DNA of 64,000 bases from Ohtaekwangia sp036568665 (GCF_036568665.1 NZ_DATCSD010000389.1:1-64000), one strand, 5' to 3'. Shown: positions 17,749 through 27,446, counted from the first letter of the stretch. Program-made: numbers and translations. Notes: generated from the letters alone by a model not told the origin.

Positions 17749-18444
17749 TGCATTAAACAAAGTCTGAAGAGATTCAGCATTCTGAAAATCAACTTCATTC
17801 TGTAACAGATATTGATTAAGCGCTTCCTTCTTATCCGGATAAGCTTTCAATAAACTCTTCTTATCCGCTTTAACAAAAGAACCTTTTGCATTTCTGAAAT
17901 AGTAATGCGTCTTCTTTCTATAGATGATATCAACCTTCTCTACCATTTTCAAGGCTAGTCCTGAGGCAGTTCCGGCTCCCGTTGTTATCTGGCTGTTATA
18001 CGAACCGTTAGACGTTGTGCTGGAAGTACCCGAGTTAGGCTGGCGTCTTCTGTCGGCTACATCAATGCTCTCCATTTTGCCAAACATAACATTGGCATTC
18101 TCTGCCATACGCTGCACATAGCCGATATCTGCCTGGTAATAGAATACATCATTTCCAATAGCAACATTCTTTATAGTCTCGGTATCGCTTAAGGCAAGCG
18201 TATCTTTTCCTTGTATAAAATCTATTTCTCGGGTAAACCGGTTAAAGTTCATCATACCACTGCCAACGTGGTTATTTTTAAAATATACTTTCCCCGAAGT
18301 AAAAGTTGGGAATAAATAGATGTCAGCATAGGAGAAGGTGTCTTTCGGGCGAGTTCCTTCTTTCACCACATATTTTTGATCGTCCTGTGCTGTTGCTATA
18401 CCACTGAAGAGAACAGCGCAAATAAAAAGGATGTAAAGTTTCAT
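17734..18444 (-). CDS. Hypothetical secreted protein
   Basis: A 236-aa protein with a Sec signal peptide (MKLYILFICAVLFSG, cleavage after ATAQ). The body has a Tyr/Phe-rich beta pattern, a Ser/Thr/Gly-rich low-complexity patch (about residues 135-160) and a C-terminal helical region ending QTLFNAMTSM. No domain recognised. The general layout resembles many Bacteroidota periplasmic proteins of unknown role. Confidence 0.65.
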   Translation of the reverse strand: MKLYILFICAVLFSGIATAQDDQKYVVKEGTRPKDTFSYADIYLFPTFTSGKVYFKNNHVGSGMMNFNRFTREIDFIQGKDTLALSDTETIKNVAIGNDVFYYQADIGYVQRMAENANVMFGKMESIDVADRRRQPNSGTSSTTSNGSYNSQITTGAGTASGLALKMVEKVDIIYRKKTHYYFRNAKGSFVKADKKSLLKAYPDKKEALNQYLLQNEVDFQNAESLQTLFNAMTSM

Positions 18445-18857
18445 AACTCAATGTACACGAAAGCCCTTTTCAGGGCAACTACTATTTTGTGTAGGTTGAA
18501 TTTGTTTACACGGTTGCGCAGGATGGGTTTTAAAAGACCTCGTTCAGCTGATATCATTGGTAAAGACTGGTTCGTATGTGTTTTGCCTGCATTTTTATAC
18601 GAAGTACCATGTTGCGATGACTCTACCTTCTTTTTATCAGTATATATTATTATAGAGAGTGTGTCCGGATTGAACGAAAGGATGTGACACTACACGTTAT
18701 TTTCGTGCGGTTAAACGTTTATTCTGCTTTATTGTGTTTCTGATACGCAATGGAAGTACGTTGGCGTATTTTGTATTAGTATTTTTAGAAGTAATGTGTA
18801 TCTTGTACACATTGATGCACCCCAAACCATCACTACTTTAAAAAAATACAATCACGC
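18445..18857. other. Divergent intergenic region with an operator-like inverted repeat
   Basis: This 413-bp gap between divergent genes should contain both promoters. An inverted repeat ATGTGTA-TCTTG-TACACAT at 18794-18812 lies 46 bp before the PQQ-dehydrogenase start and looks like a dimeric regulator site. A TATTTTG at about 18770 resembles a -7 element. No coding frame is convincing. Confidence 0.4.
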
Positions 18858-21800
18858 ATGAAAGTGTACAGCGCATTGACCAAAGCCCTTTACGGTCTTG
18901 TTACTACAGTACTTGTACTGGTGTTTACGTTTAGCCGGCCCGTTGTGGAGCCGCCCCGTATTTTGGTATTTACAAAAACCGATGGATTTCGCCATACCTC
19001 CATCGAAGCAGGTAAAGCTGCTTTTGAAAAGATGGCAACTGAAAAAGGATTTGCAGCAGACTTTACAGAAGATGCTGCTCTCTTTAAAACCGAAAATCTG
19101 AAGAAGTATAATGCCGTTGTTTTTCTGAATACAACAGGCGATGTTCTCAACCCGGAACAGCAATCTGAATTTGAAAGATATATACAGGCAGGTGGAGGAT
19201 ATCTCGGCATTCACGCAGCTACCGACTGCGAATACGACTGGCCCTGGTATGGTCAACTCGCGGGTGCCTATTTTCTTGATCACCCGAATCCCAACAATAT
19301 ACAGAAGGGTAAATTTTATGTAGTGGAGAAAGATCATTGGGCTACGAAAGGAATGCCCGATACGTTTGAGCGCACCGATGAGTTCTATAGCTTCAAACGC
19401 ATCGATCCCAGCATTCATGTATTGGTAAAGATTGATGAGAAGTCATACCAGGGAGGAAAGAATGGAGCGGATCATCCCATGAGCTGGTATCATGACTTTG
19501 ATGGAGGCCGTGCTTTCTATACTGCTATGGGGCATACGGATGAGACTTTTTCGGAACCACTCTTCCTCAACCATATATGGGCTGGCTTGCAGTACGCCAT
19601 GGGCGGTGATGCACCGGCTCCGTTAGATTTCACCAAATCAAAACCCGAAGAGAATCGCTTTTCAAAAGTAATTCTGGAAGAAAAGCTGAATGAACCGATG
19701 GAGCTGAGTGTACTGAATGATGGACGTATACTCTTTATAGAGCGTCACGGTGCTGTGCGGCTCTATAATCTGAAAACAAAGAAGCTCAAGACGATTGCCA
19801 CTATCCCTGTAAGCACCAAGTATAAAGATAAAGAAGGAAAAATATCAGAAGCGGAAGATGGTTTACTCGGGCTGAACAAAGATCCCAACTTTGCCACCAA
19901 TCACTGGATATACCTTTTCTACTCGGAACCGACAAAATCACAAAATATACTTACACGCTATACCCTTGTAGGCGATGTACTGGATCAAGCGTCCAAGAAA
20001 GTATTGCTGGCGGTTCCTACACAACGCGAGCAATGCTGCCACACCGGTGGTTCTATAGCGTGGGATAAAGATGGAAATTTATACCTATCAACAGGCGATA
20101 ATACGAGTCCGCGTGAAGTAGCGTATGCACCAATCGATGAGCGGCCTGGTAAAGCTCCATGGGATGCACAGAAGTCATCATCCAATACCAATGATCTTCG
20201 CGGGAAGATTATCCGCATCAAACCAAAAGCCGATGGCACCTATACTATACCGGAAGGAAATCTTTTTCCGAAGGGCACTGCCCTTACCCGTCCTGAAATA
20301 TATACCATGGGGCATCGAAATCCTTTCCGTATTTCAGTAGATCAGCGAACCGGCTTTGTATACTGGGGCGAAGTGGGGCCGGATGCGAGCACACCGGATT
20401 CATTGCGTGGTCCGGAAGGACAAGATGAAGTAGGCCAGGCACGCAAGGCTGGTAATTTTGGCTGGCCCTATTTTGTGGGCGATAATAAAGCCTATAATAA
20501 ATTTGATTTTGCTACCAATCAATCCGGAGAGAAATATGATGCGGCAAAGCCTGTCAATAATTCTCCCAACAATACAGGGCTTAAAGAACTTCCTCCTGCA
20601 CAGAAAGCTTTCATCTGGTATCCGTATGGCGAGTCGAAAGAGTTTCCATTGGTAGGCTCGGGTGGAAGAAATGCCATGGCTGGTCCTGTGTTTTATAGCG
20701 ATGATTTCAAAACAGCAGCACGGCCGTTCCCTAAATATTATAACGGTAAACTTTTTACATACGACTGGATGCGCGGCTGGATCATGGCTGTAACGCTGGA
20801 TAAAGACGGGAACTATATTTCGATGGAACACTTTATGCCAAGCTATAGATTTAGCAACCCGATGGATATGGAGTTTGCTGCCAATGGCGATCTATATATG
20901 TTGGAGTATGGCTCAGGCTGGTTTACCGGTAATGATGATGCGCGACTTATTCGCATCGAGTATAATGGAGGTAATCGTAAGCCGGTGATAGAATTAGCAG
21001 CCGATAAATTGGGAGGCTCCGTTCCATTCACGGTTACACTGTCATCCAAAGGAACAAAAGATGTAGATGGCGATCCGCTGAAATATACCTGGAAAATCAC
21101 TTCCAAAACCGGCTTCGCTAAAACAATTAACGAACCGGAAGCGCAGATCACATTGTCCAAACCGGATATATATAAAGCTACACTGGTAGTGGCAGATGAT
21201 AAGGGAGGTATATCTTCGCGGTCACTGGAACTCACCGCAGGTAACGAACCTCCTGTACTCACATTCGATATCGGCAAGAATAACAAATCGTTCTACTTCC
21301 CGGGCAAAACGTATAGCTATGCCGTTGCAGTAACCGATAAGGAAGATGGTTCGCTTGCTAATGGAAAGATCAAACCGGAGCAGGTAGTGGTAAATATCGA
21401 TTACCTCGCAGAAGGTTTTGATAAAGCCGAGATCGCACAAGGACATCGCACGGCAGAAGCTGCGGTAAACGTATCGAAGGGGTTGAAGCTGATTGAAGGC
21501 AGCGATTGTAAGGCCTGCCACGGTATCGATAAAAAATCCATTGGCCCGGCCTATCGTGAAGTGGCGCTGAAGTATAAAGGTAAAGCTGGTGCTGTAGAGA
21601 ATCTTACCAAGAAAGTTATTTCCGGTGGCAGCGGAGTTTGGGGCGATGTGCCAATGGCAGCACACCCGCAGTTAACAGCAGCCGATGCTTCGGAAATGGT
21701 AAAGTATATTATGAGCCTGGGCGATGAAAAACCAAAAGTAAGGTCGCTGCCGGTAAAAGGAACCTATACCACCAAAACACCTGCTGGCGACAAAGGCACC

Positions 21801-22589
21801 GGAGTATATATATTCCGCGCCTCATACAGAGATCGCGGATCGAATGGTTTACCATCTATAGGTTCGGAAGAAACATTTACATTGCGCAATCCTGCTATCA
21901 ACACAACCAAGTTCGATGTATTCGATAATGTAACCAAGATGTCGTATGGAGGCAACAGCTTTGTTATACCGAGCAAATCCGGAAGCTCCATAGGATTGAA
22001 ACAGGTTGATGTTACCGGCATTGCGCAACTTGAGCTGATGGCCATGGCCCCAAAGGCACAACTCAATGCAGAAGGCGGTATTATAGAATTGCACATTGAT
22101 TCACCTAAAGGTAAACTGATTGGCAAAACAGAATTTATAGGCGATACTCCCGGTGGAGGCTTTGCCGGTAAACCAGTGTCGCTGCCGGTAGAACCAACGG
22201 AGGGGGTACACGATCTATACCTCGTATTCCAGAACCCGCAAGCCAAGGCTGCGCAATCGCTTATGATTGTGATAAGTGCTACGTTCAAGGCATCATCCGA
22301 TGGTGAGGGAACTGCCGCGCTCAATTACTCGGCCAGCGATCTCAATATATATACCGGTAAGTATAAAATGACGGGCTTACCTTTTCCATTCGTGGAGGTA
22401 AGTGTAAAGGAAGGTAAACTGATGATGGATGCCGGTGGCCAGGTAGGTGAGATCAAACCGACTGATACAGCCGACAAGTTCGATGCAGACGGGAGAGCTA
22501 CAATACTGTTTATCCGCAATGGCGATAAGAAAGTCACTACGTTAAAAATGGATGCTATGGGCTTCAGCTTTGATGGCGTTAAAGAATAA
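18858..22589 (+). CDS. ThuA / PQQ-dependent sugar dehydrogenase / PKD / cytochrome c / CBM multidomain protein
   Basis: A 1243-aa exported protein. Residues about 34-255 form a ThuA-like domain (GYLGIHAATDCEYDWPWYG, MSWYHDFDGGRAFYTAMGHT). Residues about 265-690 form a glucose/sorbosone dehydrogenase propeller (GLLGLNKDPNF, QCCHTGGSIAWD, GHRNPFRISVDQ). A PKD domain follows (about 700-780), then a cytochrome c with CKACH at 884-888, a CBM6-like jelly roll (about 1040-1150) and a C-terminal beta domain. Family knowledge suggests periplasmic sugar oxidation with the fused heme as electron acceptor. The next gene is a sugar isomerase-like protein, supporting a role in sugar use. Confidence 0.88.
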   Translation: MKVYSALTKALYGLVTTVLVLVFTFSRPVVEPPRILVFTKTDGFRHTSIEAGKAAFEKMATEKGFAADFTEDAALFKTENLKKYNAVVFLNTTGDVLNPEQQSEFERYIQAGGGYLGIHAATDCEYDWPWYGQLAGAYFLDHPNPNNIQKGKFYVVEKDHWATKGMPDTFERTDEFYSFKRIDPSIHVLVKIDEKSYQGGKNGADHPMSWYHDFDGGRAFYTAMGHTDETFSEPLFLNHIWAGLQYAMGGDAPAPLDFTKSKPEENRFSKVILEEKLNEPMELSVLNDGRILFIERHGAVRLYNLKTKKLKTIATIPVSTKYKDKEGKISEAEDGLLGLNKDPNFATNHWIYLFYSEPTKSQNILTRYTLVGDVLDQASKKVLLAVPTQREQCCHTGGSIAWDKDGNLYLSTGDNTSPREVAYAPIDERPGKAPWDAQKSSSNTNDLRGKIIRIKPKADGTYTIPEGNLFPKGTALTRPEIYTMGHRNPFRISVDQRTGFVYWGEVGPDASTPDSLRGPEGQDEVGQARKAGNFGWPYFVGDNKAYNKFDFATNQSGEKYDAAKPVNNSPNNTGLKELPPAQKAFIWYPYGESKEFPLVGSGGRNAMAGPVFYSDDFKTAARPFPKYYNGKLFTYDWMRGWIMAVTLDKDGNYISMEHFMPSYRFSNPMDMEFAANGDLYMLEYGSGWFTGNDDARLIRIEYNGGNRKPVIELAADKLGGSVPFTVTLSSKGTKDVDGDPLKYTWKITSKTGFAKTINEPEAQITLSKPDIYKATLVVADDKGGISSRSLELTAGNEPPVLTFDIGKNNKSFYFPGKTYSYAVAVTDKEDGSLANGKIKPEQVVVNIDYLAEGFDKAEIAQGHRTAEAAVNVSKGLKLIEGSDCKACHGIDKKSIGPAYREVALKYKGKAGAVENLTKKVISGGSGVWGDVPMAAHPQLTAADASEMVKYIMSLGDEKPKVRSLPVKGTYTTKTPAGDKGTGVYIFRASYRDRGSNGLPSIGSEETFTLRNPAINTTKFDVFDNVTKMSYGGNSFVIPSKSGSSIGLKQVDVTGIAQLELMAMAPKAQLNAEGGIIELHIDSPKGKLIGKTEFIGDTPGGGFAGKPVSLPVEPTEGVHDLYLVFQNPQAKAAQSLMIVISATFKASSDGEGTAALNYSASDLNIYTGKYKMTGLPFPFVEVSVKEGKLMMDAGGQVGEIKPTDTADKFDADGRATILFIRNGDKKVTTLKMDAMGFSFDGVKE

Positions 22590-22623
22590 TTCAGGAACAT
22601 TAATCGATCACAAAATATAGTAT

Positions 22624-23529
22624 ATGATAAACCGAAGAGATTTTTTACGCAACTCGGGCGCCATGGCGCTGGGTGCTATAGCACTGTCAGGAACCGCGAA
22701 AGCATTTTTACTGAAAGATAAATTGCCGCCTGCAGGCGTACAGCTTTTTACATTCTTCCCCAAGATGGATAGCGATGTAAAAGGTACGTTGCAAAAGATA
22801 GCATCCGTTGGCTATAAAGAAGTAGAGTCAGCATTCAGTATGAAAGGTGGCTACTATGGGATGAAGTCAACCGAGTTTGCATCGCTGGTAAAAGATATAG
22901 GGCTCGGGTGGAAATCACACCACGTGTTAGGAACACCCTATATAAATCCGGCTACCGGTAAACCAATGACCGACCAGCAGGGAAACGCCATGCGTACACT
23001 GCGCGATAATTACCAGGAGCTGATTGATGAAGTAGCAGCTGCCGGAGTGCCCTATATAGTTTGTGCTATGACTGCCTTTGGTAATACTGAAGAATTGAAG
23101 ACATCCATTGATACACTGAATAAATCAGCGGAAGCTGCGAAGAAGGCCGGTATAACATTGGCCTATCACAACCACGATAAAGAATTTACGTCACTGGATG
23201 GTAAAGTTGTTTACGATACATTCCTCAGTGAAATTACTCCCGACATGAAAATGGAACTCGATCTGTGCTGGGTCACCAAAGCAGGTGTAGATCCGGTAGA
23301 GATGTTCAAGAAAAATCCGGGCCGTTATCCGCTGTGGCACGTAAAAGATATCGATAAAGATTTTACCGGCCCTCAACCGGTTGGTACAGGCGTGGTAAAT
23401 TTCAAACGCATCTTCGAGAATGCAAAAACAGCCGGCTTGCAACATTACTTTGTAGAACACGACATGCCTGCCGATGCCGTGCAGAGCATTACCACAAGCT
23501 ATAACAATTTGAAGAAGATCCTTGGTTGA
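22624..23529 (+). CDS. Sugar phosphate isomerase/epimerase family protein, Tat-exported
   Basis: A 301-aa protein with a twin-arginine signal (NRRDFLRNSG at the start) and an AP-endonuclease-2-like TIM barrel. Metal-ligand candidates are E in GYKEVESAF, H in LAYHNHDKEF, D/E in MELDLCWV and H in LWHVKDID. Members bind divalent metal and isomerise or epimerise sugars; periplasmic members often work next to sugar dehydrogenases. It lies 34 bp after the PQQ-dehydrogenase fusion and is very likely in its operon. Confidence 0.85.
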   Translation: MINRRDFLRNSGAMALGAIALSGTAKAFLLKDKLPPAGVQLFTFFPKMDSDVKGTLQKIASVGYKEVESAFSMKGGYYGMKSTEFASLVKDIGLGWKSHHVLGTPYINPATGKPMTDQQGNAMRTLRDNYQELIDEVAAAGVPYIVCAMTAFGNTEELKTSIDTLNKSAEAAKKAGITLAYHNHDKEFTSLDGKVVYDTFLSEITPDMKMELDLCWVTKAGVDPVEMFKKNPGRYPLWHVKDIDKDFTGPQPVGTGVVNFKRIFENAKTAGLQHYFVEHDMPADAVQSITTSYNNLKKILG

Positions 23530-23552
23530 TAGAGTGGCTGCTGGCTACTGGA

Positions 23553-23592
23553 CACTGGCCGCTGGAAGGTAGTATAGCGGCCAGTGTTTTTA
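23553..23592. terminator. Strong terminator after the sugar isomerase gene
   Basis: Arms CACTGGCCGCT and AGCGGCCAGTG pair perfectly over 11 bp and are followed by TTTTTA on the plus strand. It separates the operon from the convergent hypothetical genes. Confidence 0.85.
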
Positions 23593-23614
23593 TACTTCCG
23601 TTCTGATAAATTAT

Positions 23615-24217
23615 CTAATCAATAATTTCGGTAGTAGGCTTTATGTCTTGAGGATTACGCTCGTTAAATCTTCTTATATATTTTTCAAAGGTTTCGATTT
23701 TTGATGATTCATTCTCAAACTCTGCTAACAATGCAGTGTCTTTTGATAGTATTAGTCGCATCATCTTTTTATCCAATGTATACGATTTCCCATTGTTGAC
23801 ATTAACAACGAACTCGAAATTCCTTGGAATGTCAACATACCCACCTCCAGGTATTGATTTTACTAAAACGCTATGGTATTCATAAAAACAATATCGTCCT
23901 ATAAATTTAAGCTTATAAAAATTGGGACTTTGTGCAATTTCATGATGATCTTGAAAGTAGTAAATTGTGTCATTAAGGCAAGCGCCCCAAACTGGTTCTT
24001 TGATAGATTCGTACGTACCAGATTGGTTGTCCAGTAAACTAATTTTTTTTCGCGTGATCTTGAATTTACCAGTAAGAGATGGACTGTTAGTTCTAAATTC
24101 CTGGTACGTTCTATAAATACCATTTGCTTTTTGAACTGCTGTCAAAATATCTTGCTCGTTGTTCTGTGCAGCAACACGAGAAGCAAACACAAATAATGCT
24201 ATAAATGTCCTAAGCAC
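23615..24217 (-). CDS. Hypothetical exported protein
   Basis: A 200-aa protein with a signal-like N-terminus (MLRTFIALFVFASRVAAQ). The rest is charged and beta-rich with no known motif. It starts inside the last codons of the next gene upstream on the minus strand (8-bp overlap), so the two form an operon. The DNA is clearly more AT-rich than its surroundings, suggesting acquisition from elsewhere. Confidence 0.6.
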   Translation of the reverse strand: MLRTFIALFVFASRVAAQNNEQDILTAVQKANGIYRTYQEFRTNSPSLTGKFKITRKKISLLDNQSGTYESIKEPVWGACLNDTIYYFQDHHEIAQSPNFYKLKFIGRYCFYEYHSVLVKSIPGGGYVDIPRNFEFVVNVNNGKSYTLDKKMMRLILSKDTALLAEFENESSKIETFEKYIRRFNERNPQDIKPTTEIID

Positions 24218-24935
24218 TTGCTAATATTTTTATAAATTCTTCCTTGTTATCAAAATGAAGATTGTTCTTTTCTGAATAATCGATCATATTCGAAATCTCT
24301 GATTCGTTGAAGTATTTTCTCAGAATATCATCATCAAGGATTTTTTGTTTTGTCTTCTTCCGATCATATAAAGTCCGGTCTACTATTTTTCGCATCAGCT
24401 TCAGATAAGGTTCTATCTCACCTTTAGACCCTAGGAAATATATGGTTTCTGTCTGAGTAATTTTTGTAACGGTACCTCCAGTTCCTCCAACAACAGTGGT
24501 TATTCCATTCGATGAAAAAGATGCTGGGGAAGTCGTCCACTGTTCTATTTCCACAGGATCAATTTTCGAAATGACAGCGAATGTTTTAAAGTCACGAAGC
24601 ACTTCGAAGAAGAAAGGTCTCTTTACATTGTCTTTGTCTTCAAATTCCAGAGAATAAAAGACACGTTGCCGCTTCAACTTCTCGTCATAAAATTCAAATG
24701 CAGCTACGCTTCTGGGAACATAGGAACGTGAAGTATTTCCGCTTTCAAAAGAAACAATCCCATTCTTGTCATTGAACCGAACAAGACCCTTGAGTTCCTG
24801 ACCGTCATTTAATAGTATGCTTCCTTCCCCCCATTCAATAAGATCTGGATTTAGTTCTTCAAATTTTTTTTCCTGCCCAAAAAGTTGAATTGCATTTAGC
24901 AATATCAAAATGTACAAGCACCATGCTCGTTTCAT
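24210..24935 (-). CDS. Hypothetical exported protein
   Basis: A 241-aa protein with a signal peptide (MKRAWCLYILILLNAIQLFGQ). A conserved-looking segment GSILLNDGQELKGLVRFNDKNG resembles small beta-rich proteins seen in Bacteroidota that lack a defined function. The C-terminal half is lysine-rich and helical. It is co-transcribed with the following gene (8-bp overlap). Local base composition is low in G+C: 17 of the 60 bases at 24241-24300. Confidence 0.6.
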   Translation of the reverse strand: MKRAWCLYILILLNAIQLFGQEKKFEELNPDLIEWGEGSILLNDGQELKGLVRFNDKNGIVSFESGNTSRSYVPRSVAAFEFYDEKLKRQRVFYSLEFEDKDNVKRPFFFEVLRDFKTFAVISKIDPVEIEQWTTSPASFSSNGITTVVGGTGGTVTKITQTETIYFLGSKGEIEPYLKLMRKIVDRTLYDRKKTKQKILDDDILRKYFNESEISNMIDYSEKNNLHFDNKEEFIKILASA

Positions 24936-24967
24936 AGTTTTAAAAATGACGTGATTCTGAAGATTTA

Positions 24968-25093
24968 TTATTTCTTGATATCTATAGACTTGAGCATTAT
25001 CTTTTTAGATGCTCCAGTACGCGCTAATTTAATCTTTTTGTCTGGAGAGAAATCAAAAAATGATTGAAACACTTTCCATCGATATTCAACCAT
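24968..25093 (-). CDS. Possible small protein or gene remnant (41 aa)
   Basis: An ATG-initiated frame of 41 codons plus stop, too short for standard gene finding. Its composition looks protein-like, with alternating Lys and hydrophobic residues (DFSPDKKIKLARTG, then KKIMLKSIDIKK at the end). No ribosome binding site is obvious. It lies in the AT-rich island between the sensor gene and the 24210-24935 gene and could be the tail of a deleted gene. Confidence 0.25.
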   Translation of the reverse strand: MVEYRWKVFQSFFDFSPDKKIKLARTGASKKIMLKSIDIKK

Positions 25094-25160
25094 GAATAGT
25101 TACACGTTAACTGTTAACGATTAACCTATAAAGGATAACAGTTAACGACTAACGATTCAT
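25094..25160. repeat. Intergenic GTTAAC/GATTAAC repeat, locus B
   Basis: An imperfect inverted repeat with shared core CGTTAACTGTTA on the left arm and its reverse complement on the right (TAACAGTTAACG). The outer words ATGAAT and ATTCAT also match. The right arm overlaps the last codons and stop of the sensor gene at 25149. Same word family as loci A (11.8 kb) and C (41.1 kb). Confidence 0.6.
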
Positions 25161-27329
25161 ATCCTCCATTGAAGGATGCTCGCCTTCGTTCAGGGCATCT
25201 GTGATTTTCTTGACGACATCATCCAGTTCATTTCCTGATCTGCGGAGCAGATCGATGATCTGTGCTTCCTTTACAGTCTTGTCGTGTTCAATCAGATTGA
25301 TTAATCCCAGTATACGGGAGAGTGGTCCGCGGAGCAGGTGTGAATTTATAAATGCATACTCCGACAGGCGCTGGTTCTGCATTTTCAGTTGAGCTGTGCG
25401 TTCCTTTACCCGTTCTTCGAGTACATCATTCATCTGGGCAATCTTCCGGTTCTGATCCTTGATATGCTTTTCATATTCAAGACGCTGCGATGTGCGGAAC
25501 GCGAGTGTAATAATATCCGCTACCGAGCTAGCAAAAATCTTGTCTTCAGCCGTCCATGTTCGGGTGGTGTGAAGTTGCTCGCAACAAAGCAGTCCTTTTA
25601 ATTGTCCATCGAGCGAAAAGCTTACATCCAGCAGCGAGTATATATTTCCCGGTATAAAATAGGTGTCGGTAAATTCGCGTGTCATCGGGTGAATGCGTGC
25701 ATCGTCAGCCACGATCATTCTTTCTTTTTTGATCGCCTCAAAATACACCGGAGCCTGCCCGAGCGATAGCTGCATGGTATCCCTATAGCAATCTTCATCC
25801 AGACTATAACATGCGAGTGATTCAATACAATGCTTATCTTCCTGGTATAACCAGATGCTCACCTGGCTCACCTGTAATTTTTTCGCAGTGATAGTGGCTA
25901 TATCACGGGCTGCGTGAGCAAGATTGCCTACATGTATACTTCGGTTTTTCGAAAAATCTACCAATGTAGTCATGTGCTTTTCAAGTGTGGCGTTCTTCGA
26001 TTGGAGCAATTCGTTTATCTTCTTTACATCATGATTACGTTCTTCCAGTAAGTGATTAACACGGAGTATCTTTAATCTATAACGCATCTGCATATATAGC
26101 ATGATCGCAGCCACTATAAGAACACCGGCCAGTATAAAGATGATTACCGTTTTGCGCTGCTCCTTCATCCGCAGTAGTTCGTTCTCCTGTTCGATACGGG
26201 CAATTTCCATTTTAAATTTTAGCTGCTCTTCATGTTGTACACTTTCCAGCGATCGCACTGAATCCTTCATCAGCATATATTGGGTATAGCTGTCAAACTC
26301 CTCGGTGCCTCCATTGCCTTGCTGACGGAATGTTTGCCATAAGAAGAAGTACGCTTCCATTTTTGTATTGAGATCACTGCGAAGGGTGGAAGCTCCCAGT
26401 GTTGACCGGAAATATTCTTTCGCCTGCTCTATATTTCCCTTCTTCAATTGTATTTGCCCCATGGTGAGATAGGCACCGGGCAGTAAACGCAGATTTTGAG
26501 AGTGTGTAATTTGCTGAAGACCTTCACGCGCCAGTACTTCGGCTTTTTCAAGATCGCCTTCATTCAGCAAGCATTCTGCTGTAAGTGTTTTTATCTCGCC
26601 TATATGCAACGCATCCCCTATAGCACGACAGAGTGAATCTCCCTTTTGAAAATAGTATAGCGCCTTTTGGGTTTGCCGGCTGTCCATATATAGCTTTCCA
26701 AGCTGAACCATCGCAGAGGTGATCTCCCGTGCATCGCCCTTACGCAGCCGGATACGGTAGGCTTCCAGGTAATTTTGCTCTGCCTGTGGTATATCTTTCA
26801 TGATCTTATGATAGCCCGCCAGACTTTGGTAGGAATAGGCAAGCCCGGAAAGATCGTGCAGCCGCTGAAATATATCTCTGGCTTGGGTAAGATAGGCATA
26901 CGACCTGGGCATTACACCCTGTTCCATAAACAAACGCCCCAGGTTATTATAAGCATGCGCAAGCTGAAGGGAGTCCTGGTTGTTGCCGGCTATAGCTATA
27001 GCACGGGTATAATAATCGTAAGCATCCAGGTGATCGCCTCGGTGATAGTATGATAGCCCTATAAAGTTGAGTGGCTTCGCCAGGTCAGCGCGATCAAGAG
27101 CCTTTCCTAAAGTATAGGCCTTTTGTCCGAAGTATATTCCGCTGTCGGGATATACCGCGCGGTATTCCCACGCCAGGTTGGTGAGTAATACATATTGTTC
27201 TTCATCAGAAGCAGAGGCAAGTGCCTGCTTTAATTTTTTGGTGTTGCTATCCTGACCGTGACAAAACAGAAAGGAACATACAAAGAGAAACAGAAATGAC
27301 AGGTTGGGTTTCACGGAGGGTATACGCAA
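25149..27329 (-). CDS. TPR-GAF sensor protein ending in a histidine-kinase dimerisation region
   Basis: A 726-aa protein: signal peptide or anchor (about 8-24), tetratricopeptide repeats (about 40-345, for example AYNNLGRLFMEQG and AYSYQSLAGYH), one membrane segment (about 395-415), a coiled coil, a GAF domain (about 460-615) and a C-terminal DHp-like helix pair with H-box EYAFINSHLLRGPLSRILGL (candidate phospho-His H664). The protein stops 62 residues after that histidine, so no HATPase domain exists. Bacteroidota TPR-type hybrid sensors usually have one. It may scaffold or be phosphorylated in trans. Confidence 0.8.
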   Translation of the reverse strand: MRIPSVKPNLSFLFLFVCSFLFCHGQDSNTKKLKQALASASDEEQYVLLTNLAWEYRAVYPDSGIYFGQKAYTLGKALDRADLAKPLNFIGLSYYHRGDHLDAYDYYTRAIAIAGNNQDSLQLAHAYNNLGRLFMEQGVMPRSYAYLTQARDIFQRLHDLSGLAYSYQSLAGYHKIMKDIPQAEQNYLEAYRIRLRKGDAREITSAMVQLGKLYMDSRQTQKALYYFQKGDSLCRAIGDALHIGEIKTLTAECLLNEGDLEKAEVLAREGLQQITHSQNLRLLPGAYLTMGQIQLKKGNIEQAKEYFRSTLGASTLRSDLNTKMEAYFFLWQTFRQQGNGGTEEFDSYTQYMLMKDSVRSLESVQHEEQLKFKMEIARIEQENELLRMKEQRKTVIIFILAGVLIVAAIMLYMQMRYRLKILRVNHLLEERNHDVKKINELLQSKNATLEKHMTTLVDFSKNRSIHVGNLAHAARDIATITAKKLQVSQVSIWLYQEDKHCIESLACYSLDEDCYRDTMQLSLGQAPVYFEAIKKERMIVADDARIHPMTREFTDTYFIPGNIYSLLDVSFSLDGQLKGLLCCEQLHTTRTWTAEDKIFASSVADIITLAFRTSQRLEYEKHIKDQNRKIAQMNDVLEERVKERTAQLKMQNQRLSEYAFINSHLLRGPLSRILGLINLIEHDKTVKEAQIIDLLRRSGNELDDVVKKITDALNEGEHPSMEDMNR

Positions 27330-27446
27330 TAGGGGTTTTAAGGTACTAATTTTTTGGCAATATCAACGCGCAATTTATCGCATCATATCATATTGACCAT
27401 CGAATGCTATAGTCAAGATATAAAGTATAATAATTTAATAATATAC

